NCBI GenBank assembly: GCA_964540925.1
Contig: CAZIOR010000001.1
Span: forward strand, 1 to 64,000
DNA: 64,000 nucleotides
Reading direction: 5' to 3'
DNA from: CAZFRF01 sp964540925
GTDB taxonomy: Bacteria; Patescibacteriota; Microgenomatia; Levybacterales; UBA12049
Shown here in pieces: positions 43,261-51,276 of this stretch (the first letter of the stretch is position 1; each line of letters starts with the position of its first letter). Below the pieces are notes generated by a model. It was not told the origin of the DNA. It saw only the letters and a program-made list of their open reading frames with translations, and made no database searches. The translations under genes and the position numbers were made by a program.

Positions 43261-43937
43261 AAAAATTAATTTTACTTTTTACCAGTTTTGCATTCATCGT
43301 AATTTTAGTTTTAGGTCTTAAAAATAATCTAGTATTGGCTGCAAATAAAGTTAGCAATTCTCGTTGTCTGACCATTTCTGGAACATTTAATGCTAAAAAT
43401 TGGAGCGGTGGAACAATGATGGTTGGTTGTAATGGTGATAATGGAAGGTACTGTAAAGGACAAATTGCTGAGGTTAAACCAGGTAAGTCATATAACTTAA
43501 CAAAATGCTCCTGCCCTCCATACGCTAGTGGATGTTTAGTGATTGGTAAAAAATTAGTTTTAAAAAACGATGGACCAAATAAAAGACCAAGGGTTCATGT
43601 AGTAGGTAATAAAGTTCCAAATAAATGTGAATTAGTTAATAAGAAAAATGTTTGCGGAACCAATGGCCATGCAATTAACGTAGATTTTAAAGTTACTTGT
43701 GAAAAAGAAATTTGCCCTGTACCAAATCCAGTTCTTAACGTAAAAGTAAATTGTCCAAATTGCAGTCAACAATCAGATGCAAACTCAGATACTGTAGTTG
43801 CACAAGAAGGAGAGTCATGTGGGGCAAGCGATGGAGATGGTAAAAATGTTAATTGTCAGTCGGGATTAACTTGTGTTTATGGTGACGATTCAGGCGTTGG
43901 TACATGTCAGGTAGTTGAAACTGGGGGAACGCAATGA
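43257..43937 (+). CDS. Secreted Cys-rich hypothetical protein
   Basis: This 226-aa protein has an N-terminal signal peptide (hydrophobic residues 4-22, cleavage near LVLAANK). The mature part has about twenty Cys, with phrases NKCELVNKKNVCGTNGHAI near 120 and SCGASDGDGKNVNCQSGLTC near 198. No domain is recognised. It overlaps both neighbours by 4 nt and is likely co-translated with the cohesin-like protein that follows. Confidence 0.6.
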   Translation: MKKLILLFTSFAFIVILVLGLKNNLVLAANKVSNSRCLTISGTFNAKNWSGGTMMVGCNGDNGRYCKGQIAEVKPGKSYNLTKCSCPPYASGCLVIGKKLVLKNDGPNKRPRVHVVGNKVPNKCELVNKKNVCGTNGHAINVDFKVTCEKEICPVPNPVLNVKVNCPNCSQQSDANSDTVVAQEGESCGASDGDGKNVNCQSGLTCVYGDDSGVGTCQVVETGGTQ

Positions 43938-45178
43938 AATTAAATAAATTTAAACAAAAATTATTACTCATCGGTGCAGTTGTCCTTTTAGCAGTAGCTT
44001 TGCCAGTTACTATTTATTTAGTGCAACAACAACAAAATCTTAGACAAAATGCTAGTAGCGCTAGAACACTTTCCTTAACTCCAGCAACTAAAAATGTAAA
44101 AGTAGGAGACAGTTTTAAATTAAATATTCTTTTGCATCCAAATGGAGATTATATAAAGTATGTAAACTTAGTCATTAATTATGACGAAAATTTATTAAGT
44201 GCCAAAAATAGTTTTGTTAAAAATTCCAAATTTAAATTTAACGTAAAAACTAAAACCTTTACAAAAGGCAAGATCGTTTTAGAGCTTCAGACCAATGATC
44301 CCAAAGAGTACGTAAACAAACAAATAGTTATTGGTACTTTGGAATTTAGAGCTTTAACAAAAACAGATACCGCTGCAAAAATATCATTTGGCACAGTAAA
44401 AACAGTGGTTAAGGGCGCAGGTGGTAAAAGCTTAAAATATGATTTTAATGCTTCAAGTATAACTATTGCCGAAGGAGTTCCAGTTTGTTTGCCAAATAAA
44501 GCAACTTGTACTTGGGACCCAGTCAGCGGAGTAACTAATTATCATTATAAAGTTACCAATACGACGAGTAATAAAGTAATTACCGAAGGCGATACGGCTA
44601 AAACTACTGTTTCTTTTGATTCAGTTGATAATAATACCTATAAATGCGATGTTTATGCTGTTAACAAATGCGGTAATGGAACTCCAGGAACAGATACGCA
44701 AACTTGTGTTCCAACGCCAACTAGTTCTGTAACCCCAACAGATACACCAACTCAAACACAAACACCTACTGAAACTCCTACAGGTACAGTAACTGAAACT
44801 CCTACGGAAACTCTTACTCCAACAGAAACAGCTACNNNNNNNNNNNNNNNNNNNNNNNNNNNNNNNNNNNNNNNNNNNNNNNNNNNNNNNNNNNNNNNNN
44901 NNNNNNNNNNNNNNNNNNNNNNNNNNNNNNNNNNNACTCCTACGGAAACTCTTACTCCAACAGAAACAGCTACACCAACTGAAACTGTAACTCCAACAGA
45001 GTTCATTGCCTCAAATACGCCAACCAGTACAACAGTTATCACTCAAGCACCTGGTACAACTGCAACTTCAACTCCTGTACCTACGCTTCCTCCAACGGGT
45101 AACAATGTAGTTACTTTTGGAGCAATTATTGGAGCAGCATTTGTAATCATCGGTGGAATATTATTCCTTCTTCTTTAA
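43934..45178 (+). CDS. Cohesin-like surface protein with PTE-repeat stalk and LPPTG tail (gap inside)
   Basis: This protein (414 codons as assembled) has an N-terminal membrane or signal helix (residues 9-28) and a cohesin-like beta-domain at about 43-175 (VGDSFKLNILL, YVNLVINYDENLL, IGTLEFRALT). An Fn3-like domain with CTWDPVSGVTNYHYKV follows near 192, then a Thr/Pro/Glu repeat stalk. The tail is LPPTG near 389 followed by a hydrophobic helix. LPPTG fits the LPXTG sortase pattern, but the usual basic end is missing (ends LFLLL). The N-run at 44836-44935 lies in the stalk, so stalk length is unknown. Confidence 0.75.
   Translation: MKLNKFKQKLLLIGAVVLLAVALPVTIYLVQQQQNLRQNASSARTLSLTPATKNVKVGDSFKLNILLHPNGDYIKYVNLVINYDENLLSAKNSFVKNSKFKFNVKTKTFTKGKIVLELQTNDPKEYVNKQIVIGTLEFRALTKTDTAAKISFGTVKTVVKGAGGKSLKYDFNASSITIAEGVPVCLPNKATCTWDPVSGVTNYHYKVTNTTSNKVITEGDTAKTTVSFDSVDNNTYKCDVYAVNKCGNGTPGTDTQTCVPTPTSSVTPTDTPTQTQTPTETPTGTVTETPTETLTPTETAXXXXXXXXXXXXXXXXXXXXXXXXXXXXXXXXXXTPTETLTPTETATPTETVTPTEFIASNTPTSTTVITQAPGTTATSTPVPTLPPTGNNVVTFGAIIGAAFVIIGGILFLLL
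44798..44973 (+). repeat. Thr/Pro/Glu-coding repeats around an assembly gap
   Basis: A 38-nt unit coding for TPTETLTPTETAT occurs on both sides of the 100-N gap (44798-44835 and 44936-44973), identical in sequence. It is either a true tandem repeat or the same sequence counted twice at contig ends. Confidence 0.85.
44836..44935. other. Assembly gap (100 N) in a repeat stalk
   Basis: Exactly 100 N within the coding repeat, a placeholder of unknown true length. Confidence 0.95.
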
Positions 45179-45184
45179 TTTAGC

Positions 45185-45213
45185 TTGAAATAGCCTTAAA
45201 ATTGAGGTATATT
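45185..45213 (+). promoter_or_regulatory. Promoter of the carbonic-anhydrase-like gene (leaderless arrangement)
   Basis: TTGAAA at 45185-45190 and TATATT at 45208-45213 have a 17-bp spacer; ATG follows after 7 nt. The first 11 nt (TTGAAATAGCC) are shared with the glyA promoter. Confidence 0.7.
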
Positions 45214-45220
45214 CAGTCTT

Positions 45221-45628
45221 ATGGATAAGCCAATTGAAACATTTTTTACAAGAGTGGGTTGTATGGATGGAAGAGTACAGTTACCAGTAAGCAGTTTTGG
45301 AAAGCAAAAATTTAATGCTTCATATCCCGACAGTATTTCTGACGCCGGTGAAGTAGGAATCCTAGCTCACAATCCATCCCCAGAGGTATTAAAAACCTTA
45401 ATTCATGAGTTAGAAGTGTCAATTAATAATCATCATTCAAAAGGGATTGTTGTCCATGGTCATAGTGAGTGTGCAGGAAATCCAGTAACTGATGATTTGC
45501 AAAAAAAACATATTTTAAGAAGCGTTGAATTAATAAAGGAGTTAATCAAGAGTCAAATTCCTGTAGTTGGAGTATTTGTAACCAGATCTAAGACAAATCC
45601 TGAAGAGTGGGTTGTTGAAGAAATCTAG
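45221..45628 (+). CDS. Small beta-carbonic-anhydrase-like protein
   Basis: This 135-aa protein keeps the zinc-site pattern of beta-carbonic anhydrases: CMDGR at residues 14-18 (CxDxR) and HSEC at 81-84 (HxxC) within VVHGHSECAG. It is far shorter than usual enzymes (about 170-230), and the middle helical part is reduced. It may be a minimal carbonic anhydrase or a diverged zinc protein. It is monocistronic with its own promoter. Confidence 0.6.
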   Translation: MDKPIETFFTRVGCMDGRVQLPVSSFGKQKFNASYPDSISDAGEVGILAHNPSPEVLKTLIHELEVSINNHHSKGIVVHGHSECAGNPVTDDLQKKHILRSVELIKELIKSQIPVVGVFVTRSKTNPEEWVVEEI

Positions 45629-45676
45629 AATTCTCCTTTGCAAAATTCTGTTTGTATGTTAAATTAGACTAGTTTT

Positions 45677-46249
45677 ATGGTTTTATCAGATAAAGACATT
45701 AAGCTTTCTTTAAAAAAAGGAGAAATAAAAATAACTCCAGTTCCAAATTTAAAAAATCAGCTTGGCTCAAACTCAATTGATTTAAGATTAGGCAATGTTT
45801 TTAGAATTTTTGATCACTCTAAGTATGCATATATTGACCCTTTCAAAAAAAATATCGGTGAAGAAGTAACTAGGGAAGTTAAGGTTAAAGAAAATGAACC
45901 CTTTATAATTCAACCGGGAGATTTTGTTTTGGGAACAACAATTGAATATTTAGAAATTCCAGATAATTTAGTAGGAAGTTTAGAGGGAAGATCGAGTATT
46001 GGAAGACTTGGAATTGTAGTCCATTCCACAGCTGCTAGTATTGAATGTGGATTTAGAGGGAAAATTACTCTAGAGCTTGCGAATATGGGAAAAATGCCTG
46101 TGGCTTTGTATTCTGGCATGCGAATTTGCGCAGTTTCATTTATGCAAATGACAAGTTCAGCTGATATGCCATATTATAAAAAGAAAAACGCTAAATACTT
46201 AGGTCAAAAAAATCCTCTGGAGTCAAAAATTGAGAAAGATAGAAAATAA
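45677..46249 (+). CDS. dcd: dCTP deaminase
   Basis: This 190-aa enzyme converts dCTP to dUTP, feeding dTTP synthesis. The dUTPase-fold motif EGRSSIGRLGIVVHSTAAS near residue 100 and GFRGKITLELANMGKMPVAL near 122 are diagnostic, with the catalytic Glu in ITLELAN. It begins a gene run that supplies dTTP, interrupted only by an opposite-strand acyltransferase. Bifunctional DCD-DUT activity is possible, but a separate dut lies downstream. Confidence 0.92.
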   Translation: MVLSDKDIKLSLKKGEIKITPVPNLKNQLGSNSIDLRLGNVFRIFDHSKYAYIDPFKKNIGEEVTREVKVKENEPFIIQPGDFVLGTTIEYLEIPDNLVGSLEGRSSIGRLGIVVHSTAASIECGFRGKITLELANMGKMPVALYSGMRICAVSFMQMTSSADMPYYKKKNAKYLGQKNPLESKIEKDRK

Positions 46250-47140
46250 TTAGTAAGCTGTTCCTTGTTCCGCTTGTGGAAGTAATGCTTTAATTCTTAA
46301 TGCAGCCATTAAATCTAGATCTTCACTTGCTGCGTTTCTGATAGTTTGTTTATCTAAGACAAATGGTTCTCCAACATTTACTTCAGAGAGAACTTGATTG
46401 CTTAGTCCAAGGCCAATAAGCATAGCCTCTCGGGTTAAAGATTTAGTTTCGGGGTCATATACTTTATAACCACCAGCTATTCCAACAGGTATTACAGCCA
46501 CTCTTTTTTTATCCGTAGCGCTTATTCTAAGGGTTTGTTGTAATGCGCCCTCTCTAAATCTTTGCATACCTTTTATATTTCCATTTTCATCTCTTCTGCC
46601 ACTTTCCACTCTTCCTTCAGGAAAAACAATGATTCCTTTACCTTGTTTTGCTCCTTCAATCATGGTTCTGGCATATTCTACAGTATTACTGCCATCAACA
46701 CGCCCCTTTTCAATATCATTTGGGGTGGCGGTAAATACCGGTGTTGTTCCTAAATCTTCTAATAACTGTCTAGTGTCACCGAAAACTGAATCTAAAAGAG
46801 ATCCTTGTCCGCCTGTTTTTAAAGATAGGGCAAAGGGAAGCATATAGCCATTTATGCCATCCGTACTGCCACTTGAGTTAACTATTGTTCTAACATGATT
46901 TCCTACTAATGCAGCTGGAAATGCGTCAGGATGACTAGTGTGATTTGCTACTATTTCAATTGCACAACCGTCTTTCCAGAGCTCTGTTATTTGTCTATCA
47001 AAACCAGCTGGATATTGAAGACCCGTATTAATTAAAATATTTAACATGCCTCGTTTAAAAATTGGTTTCCTAATACCTTCCGGTATAGCAAGGAGTCCAG
47101 CTTCTAAAACTGCACTAAATCTATGTCCTTGTTCTTTCAT
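46250..47140 (-). CDS. PlsC-like acyltransferase (second copy)
   Basis: This 296-aa protein has the HX4D motif NHTSHPD near residue 64 and FPEGRVESG near 174, the FPEG(T/R)xS block of glycerolipid acyltransferases. A hydrophobic helix is not evident. It differs strongly from the copy at 8269. The start at 47140 is chosen because TAAAAT lies 8 nt upstream on the minus strand; a TTG three codons earlier is less likely. It is divergent from tmk. Confidence 0.78.
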   Translation of the reverse strand: MKEQGHRFSAVLEAGLLAIPEGIRKPIFKRGMLNILINTGLQYPAGFDRQITELWKDGCAIEIVANHTSHPDAFPAALVGNHVRTIVNSSGSTDGINGYMLPFALSLKTGGQGSLLDSVFGDTRQLLEDLGTTPVFTATPNDIEKGRVDGSNTVEYARTMIEGAKQGKGIIVFPEGRVESGRRDENGNIKGMQRFREGALQQTLRISATDKKRVAVIPVGIAGGYKVYDPETKSLTREAMLIGLGLSNQVLSEVNVGEPFVLDKQTIRNAASEDLDLMAALRIKALLPQAEQGTAY

Positions 47141-47178
47141 AATCTGCAATTTTACCAGATTTACGTATAAATTGCCTG

Positions 47179-47208
47179 TTGAAAAGACTTATTGCGATAG
47201 TATATATT
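47179..47208 (+). promoter_or_regulatory. tmk-dut-thyX promoter
   Basis: TTGAAA at 47179-47184 and TATATT at 47203-47208 have an 18-bp spacer; ATG lies 10 nt further. The predicted leader is only a few nucleotides. Confidence 0.55.
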
Positions 47209-47218
47209 TCTATGTGAA

Positions 47219-47917
47219 ATGGCAGGACTTACAAAGGGTAAATTTATTGTTATTGATGGAAATGATGGATCTGGTAAAACCACACAGTTAAATCTTCTTA
47301 AATCTTTTTTAGAAAAACAAAATATTCCAACAGCAGTTTTTGATTTTCCACAATATAAAACATTTCATGGTGAAACTGTTGGCAGGTTTTTAGCAGGAGA
47401 ATTTGGTAACTTGGATAGTGTTTCACCATATCTTTTAGCCTATCCTTATGCAATGGATAGATTGGGTGCATCTCCACATATTAAAGCAGCACTTGCTGAA
47501 GGAAAAATTGTTTTAGCAAATAGATATGTTGCATCTAATCTTGCACATCAATCAGGTAGACTTCCTAAAAATCAGCGCAGAGATTTTATTAATTGGGATA
47601 TTGAATTCGAATATTACTTAAATGGATTACCTAGAGAAGATTTTTTAATTTATCTTTATGTTCCACATAAGCACACTAAAAAACTAATGAAGAATAAAGA
47701 TAGAGGAACAAGGGAATATCTTAATGGAAAAATTAAAGATATTGCAGAAAGCGACAAAGATTATATTACTGGCGCAGAAGAAGCATATTTAGATTTATTA
47801 GAAAGATTTGACCATTGGATAAAAATTAATTGTGTAGATGAAAAGGGAAGACTCTTGTCAAAAGAAGAAGTGCATGAAAAAATAAAGCTTGAACTTTTAA
47901 GTAGAAATATAATATGA
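47219..47917 (+). CDS. tmk: Thymidylate kinase
   Basis: This 232-aa kinase phosphorylates dTMP to dTDP. The P-loop GNDGSGKTTQ lies at residues 12-21; FDFPQYKTFHGETVGRFLAG near 41 binds substrate, and LANRYVASNLAHQ near 99 is the DR(Y/F)-type motif (NRY here). It overlaps dut by 4 nt and is part of a tmk-dut-thyX operon. Confidence 0.92.
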   Translation: MAGLTKGKFIVIDGNDGSGKTTQLNLLKSFLEKQNIPTAVFDFPQYKTFHGETVGRFLAGEFGNLDSVSPYLLAYPYAMDRLGASPHIKAALAEGKIVLANRYVASNLAHQSGRLPKNQRRDFINWDIEFEYYLNGLPREDFLIYLYVPHKHTKKLMKNKDRGTREYLNGKIKDIAESDKDYITGAEEAYLDLLERFDHWIKINCVDEKGRLLSKEEVHEKIKLELLSRNII

Positions 47918-48345
47918 AAGTAAATATTAAAAGAATTGATAAATCTTTGCCGATACCAGAATATAAAACTAAAGGAGCTGTTGGTTTTGATTTCTATACT
48001 AGAGAAGAAGCAGTTGTAAAACCAGGAGAAGCAATTCTTATTCCTCTTAATATAATTTTCAAAGTTCCAAAGGGTTATGTGTTGTCAATTATTCCTAGGT
48101 CATCAACTCCAAAAAAAGGACTTCTCATTCCTAATAGCCCAGGAACAATTGATCAAGATTATTGCGGTGACGAAGACGAGTTAAAAGTTTGGGCATATAA
48201 TTTTACTAAGAAAAAAATTATTGTTGAAAAAGGCGAAAGAATTTGTCAGGGAATTTTATATAAAGTTGGAATCGCAAAGTTTACTGAGGTTAAAAAAATG
48301 AGTTCTAAATCAAGAGGAGGATTTGGAACAACAGGGCATAAATAA
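47914..48345 (+). CDS. dut: dUTP diphosphatase
   Basis: This 143-aa trimeric dUTPase-fold protein hydrolyses dUTP to dUMP. Motifs are GAVGFDFYT near residue 21, PRSSTPKKGLLIPNSPGTID near 67, GERICQGILYKV near 109 and the C-terminal arm SRGGFGTTGH near 133. It is preceded by tmk and followed by thyX, giving dUMP directly to the thymidylate synthase. Confidence 0.95.
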   Translation: MKVNIKRIDKSLPIPEYKTKGAVGFDFYTREEAVVKPGEAILIPLNIIFKVPKGYVLSIIPRSSTPKKGLLIPNSPGTIDQDYCGDEDELKVWAYNFTKKKIIVEKGERICQGILYKVGIAKFTEVKKMSSKSRGGFGTTGHK

Positions 48346-48346
48346 C

Positions 48347-50014
48347 ATGATCAAAAAAGATTTAAAATTCGCACCTAATTTTGAAAAGCTTTTTCTATCT
48401 GAAAAAGAAGAATATTTATTAAAACCATTCTTTACAAATTTAGATAAAAATACTTTTGCTGTTACATTTTTACCACCTGAAGTAATTGGTGCGCTTTGCT
48501 CAAGAACATCAAGAGCAAAAGGCGATTTGAGAGTAGTACTTCTTAAAGAATTTTTAGAGCCATTTGTTAAAGAGAAAAGTATTTATGGAAAATCTTTAAA
48601 AAGTTTAATTTCCTTTTTACATAAAAATCCAATAGAACTCATTTTTTCAAATCCAAAAGGTAGAGAATTTTATGTTAAATGGTTAGCGCAATATGGTGAC
48701 GATTCAATCGCGCAAATGGCAGGAACGCATTTGGTTTATAGCGCAATTTCACAAATTGCTATTAAGCATTTTGAAGACATGAGAGTTGGTCTTGCTCCAA
48801 TTGAAAAATCTACTAGATATGTAGATTATTCTGCAAAAATAAATAATAAATACAGATATTACACAGATCCAACTCTAAAAAAAATAGGACTTGATAAAGA
48901 ATATAAAGAAGCAATGGATAATTTATTTGATACTTATACCAAAATTATTACCCAATATTTTGCAATTTTAAAAATTAAATATCCGGATGAAAAAGATCAG
49001 GTGTTAAAAGCCAAAGCTTTTGATGTAACCAGAGGTCTCTTGCCCTTGGCAACACTTTCTCAGGTAGCATTTTTTGGTAACGGTCAAGCCTTTGAATATA
49101 TGATGGCAAGATCATTGGATCACAAATTGGGTGAAATTAAATATTTAGCAACTGAAGCTTTTGAAGAGTTGGATAAAATTATTCCAGCATTCCTGCGAAG
49201 ATCAGAAGGAGAAGCAGCAGGGGAATATAGACAATATTTAAACTCTAAAGAATTAGAGCTTGAAAAAATTGTCAAAAAATTAAAACTAAAAAATGGAAAA
49301 GTTAATAATACTTCTGAAATTAAAATTGTAGATTTTGATAAAGATGGAGAAGACAAAGTAATTGCAGGACTTGTCTATCCAAAGCTACATGCTTCGTATG
49401 AAGAAGCATTAAAGCTGGTTAGGAAAATGTCTCAAAAACAGAAAAAACAAATTTTAGATAGCGTTTTTTCTAAAAGAAAAGCGAGATGGTATAAGGTGCC
49501 TAGAGCATTTGAAAGTGCCTTTGTAACCTTCGATGTAATCCTAAATGCTGGAGCTTGGAGAGATTTGCATAGACATAGAATGCTAACTCAATTTAGGCAA
49601 AGATTTTCCATTTACAATGGTTTTGATATACCAGAGGATCTAGTAGGAACAGGATTAGATAAATTATTTATATCAGCTGTTTTGAAAGCAGAAAAAGTAT
49701 TTAAAAAAATTGAGAAGAAAGATCCAGATTTAGCTCAATATGCAGTAACTATGGCTCATAGGGTACGGTTTTTGCAAAAACAAAATCTAAGATCATTTTT
49801 CTGGCAATCAGAGCTTAGGACAACTTCTCAGGGTCACCCTGATTACAGAAGGGCAGAACAAGAAAAAGCAAAACTTGTTAAGAAAATTTATCCACTTTTA
49901 GGAAATTATTTATTGGTAGATTTTAATGATTATGGTTTTGCAAGACGTGGAACTATTGAAAAAATAGAGCAAAGAGAGAAAAAGCTTCTGAAAGAACTTA
50001 CTAAGAAAAGTTGA
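48347..50014 (+). CDS. thyX: Double-length FAD-dependent thymidylate synthase-like protein
   Basis: This 555-aa protein is about twice a normal ThyX (220-250 aa) and appears to be two tandem ThyX-like modules. The first has YGDDSIAQMAGTHLVYS near residue 122 and EKSTRYVDYS near 152, but no RHR. The second has RDLHRHRMLTQFRQRF near 407 with the RHR nucleophile-type motif but lacks the following NExSxRY. Each half seems to hold part of the split signature. ThyX makes dTMP from dUMP using FAD. The ATG at 48347 is preferred to a frame-extended start inside dut. Confidence 0.82.
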   Translation: MIKKDLKFAPNFEKLFLSEKEEYLLKPFFTNLDKNTFAVTFLPPEVIGALCSRTSRAKGDLRVVLLKEFLEPFVKEKSIYGKSLKSLISFLHKNPIELIFSNPKGREFYVKWLAQYGDDSIAQMAGTHLVYSAISQIAIKHFEDMRVGLAPIEKSTRYVDYSAKINNKYRYYTDPTLKKIGLDKEYKEAMDNLFDTYTKIITQYFAILKIKYPDEKDQVLKAKAFDVTRGLLPLATLSQVAFFGNGQAFEYMMARSLDHKLGEIKYLATEAFEELDKIIPAFLRRSEGEAAGEYRQYLNSKELELEKIVKKLKLKNGKVNNTSEIKIVDFDKDGEDKVIAGLVYPKLHASYEEALKLVRKMSQKQKKQILDSVFSKRKARWYKVPRAFESAFVTFDVILNAGAWRDLHRHRMLTQFRQRFSIYNGFDIPEDLVGTGLDKLFISAVLKAEKVFKKIEKKDPDLAQYAVTMAHRVRFLQKQNLRSFFWQSELRTTSQGHPDYRRAEQEKAKLVKKIYPLLGNYLLVDFNDYGFARRGTIEKIEQREKKLLKELTKKS

Positions 50015-50039
50015 TAAATACCCTCATTTAGACTACAAT
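50011..50039 (+). promoter_or_regulatory. Promoter of the MidA-like gene (leaderless arrangement)
   Basis: TTGATA at 50011-50016 (overlapping the thyX stop) and TACAAT at 50034-50039 have a 17-bp spacer. ATG follows 8 nt after the -10. Confidence 0.6.
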
Positions 50040-50047
50040 TGCAGACT

Positions 50048-51232
50048 ATGGGATTAGCTTTAGTTGAAAATAGATTAGGTAGATTTGTTGCAGACGAAAT
50101 TGCAACAAAAGGCCCAATGCCTTTTGATAGATATGTAGATTATTGGCATGCAGGCTCAACTTTATCAAATGGGGTTCATTTACCAGGTTTTTATGAAAGA
50201 AAGGATTTAAGAATCGGTAATCCTGATGGTTTAACGGATGACAGAGTTGATTTTGCAACATATCCTGAACTTACTCCAATTTTTGGTTTTATGATGGCTC
50301 AGCATATTTTAGATTTAGCTACGAGAATGAAGGACGTTGCAGGTTTTCAAATTGTTGAAATGGGTGCAGGAAACGGAACATTTGCTTCTGATATTATGCA
50401 TGGACTTGCATATTACAATCCAGATTTTCAATATAATTATACAATTGTTGAAAGAAGCTCTACCTTAGCTGCAGCTCAAAGGGCAAGACTAGAGGGTTTG
50501 CCAGTTCAAGTTATTGAAGGATCTGCGGTAACAGATTTACCACAAGAAGTAAGAGGAGTATTTTTATCCAACGAATTAGTTGACGATTTGTCATCTAAAG
50601 TTGTTTTAACAACTCCGCAAAAGGCGATTCAAGAGTTATATGTAGGTTTAGGAGAAAATGATAGATTCAAGCCAAGCTGGAGGCAACCAACGGAAGGCGT
50701 CGAAGAATATGTCGCTAAATATCGCAGGATGCCAGTTGGTAGGCAATATACTAGAGCTCCTGTTCATTTAGTTGGTCAAGATTGGTTGGGAAATATTGCT
50801 GGCGCACTAACTGAAGGTTTTGTTGTAACAGTTGATTATCCTTTTGATGAGTATCCTCACAGCCTAGGTTACGGAGGCGATGTGTTTATTCCGCATGTTG
50901 CTAAATCTAGAGAGGTTGTAAGAGATGCTAGTGGGCAAATGGATTGCTTTAGTATTGATAATGTTGGTAAGGGTAATATTACTGTGCCTGTAGATTTTAC
51001 AGCCTTAACTCTAATTGGCGCTGAGCATGGACTTTTTACGACTAGCGATTTAGTTTTAACGGATTTTTTACCTAGATATAGGCCTGGAAAATTAATTGGT
51101 GAACTTCAAGCTCTTCCTGTAGAGCAACAATTAGAAGTGTTGGGGGGGCGTGAGCTTGCAGTAAAATATTTGGGGCATACAAGGTTTACAAATAGTTTTA
51201 GGGTTTTAACGCAGAGGAAAGTGACTAGGTAA
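50048..51232 (+). CDS. MidA/NDUFAF7-like S-adenosylmethionine methyltransferase
   Basis: This 394-aa protein matches the PF02636 family. GPMPFDRYVDY near residue 21 is the conserved entry, QIVEMGAGNGTFASDI near 103 is the SAM-binding loop, and FLSNELVDDL near 178 replaces the usual NELLDALP segment. Family members methylate an arginine in eukaryotic complex I; the bacterial substrate is unknown. The start at 50048 is supported by the promoter, against a TTG three codons upstream. Confidence 0.72.
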   Translation: MGLALVENRLGRFVADEIATKGPMPFDRYVDYWHAGSTLSNGVHLPGFYERKDLRIGNPDGLTDDRVDFATYPELTPIFGFMMAQHILDLATRMKDVAGFQIVEMGAGNGTFASDIMHGLAYYNPDFQYNYTIVERSSTLAAAQRARLEGLPVQVIEGSAVTDLPQEVRGVFLSNELVDDLSSKVVLTTPQKAIQELYVGLGENDRFKPSWRQPTEGVEEYVAKYRRMPVGRQYTRAPVHLVGQDWLGNIAGALTEGFVVTVDYPFDEYPHSLGYGGDVFIPHVAKSREVVRDASGQMDCFSIDNVGKGNITVPVDFTALTLIGAEHGLFTTSDLVLTDFLPRYRPGKLIGELQALPVEQQLEVLGGRELAVKYLGHTRFTNSFRVLTQRKVTR

Positions 51233-51240
51233 AGTAATTG

Positions 51241-51269
51241 TTGAAATAGCCAAAACGTTAAGTTATACT
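51241..51269 (+). promoter_or_regulatory. glyA promoter (leaderless arrangement)
   Basis: TTGAAA at 51241-51246 and TATACT at 51264-51269 have a 17-bp spacer; ATG is 7 nt further. It shares TTGAAATAGCC with the promoter at 45185. Confidence 0.75.
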
Positions 51270-51276
51270 CCAATAA

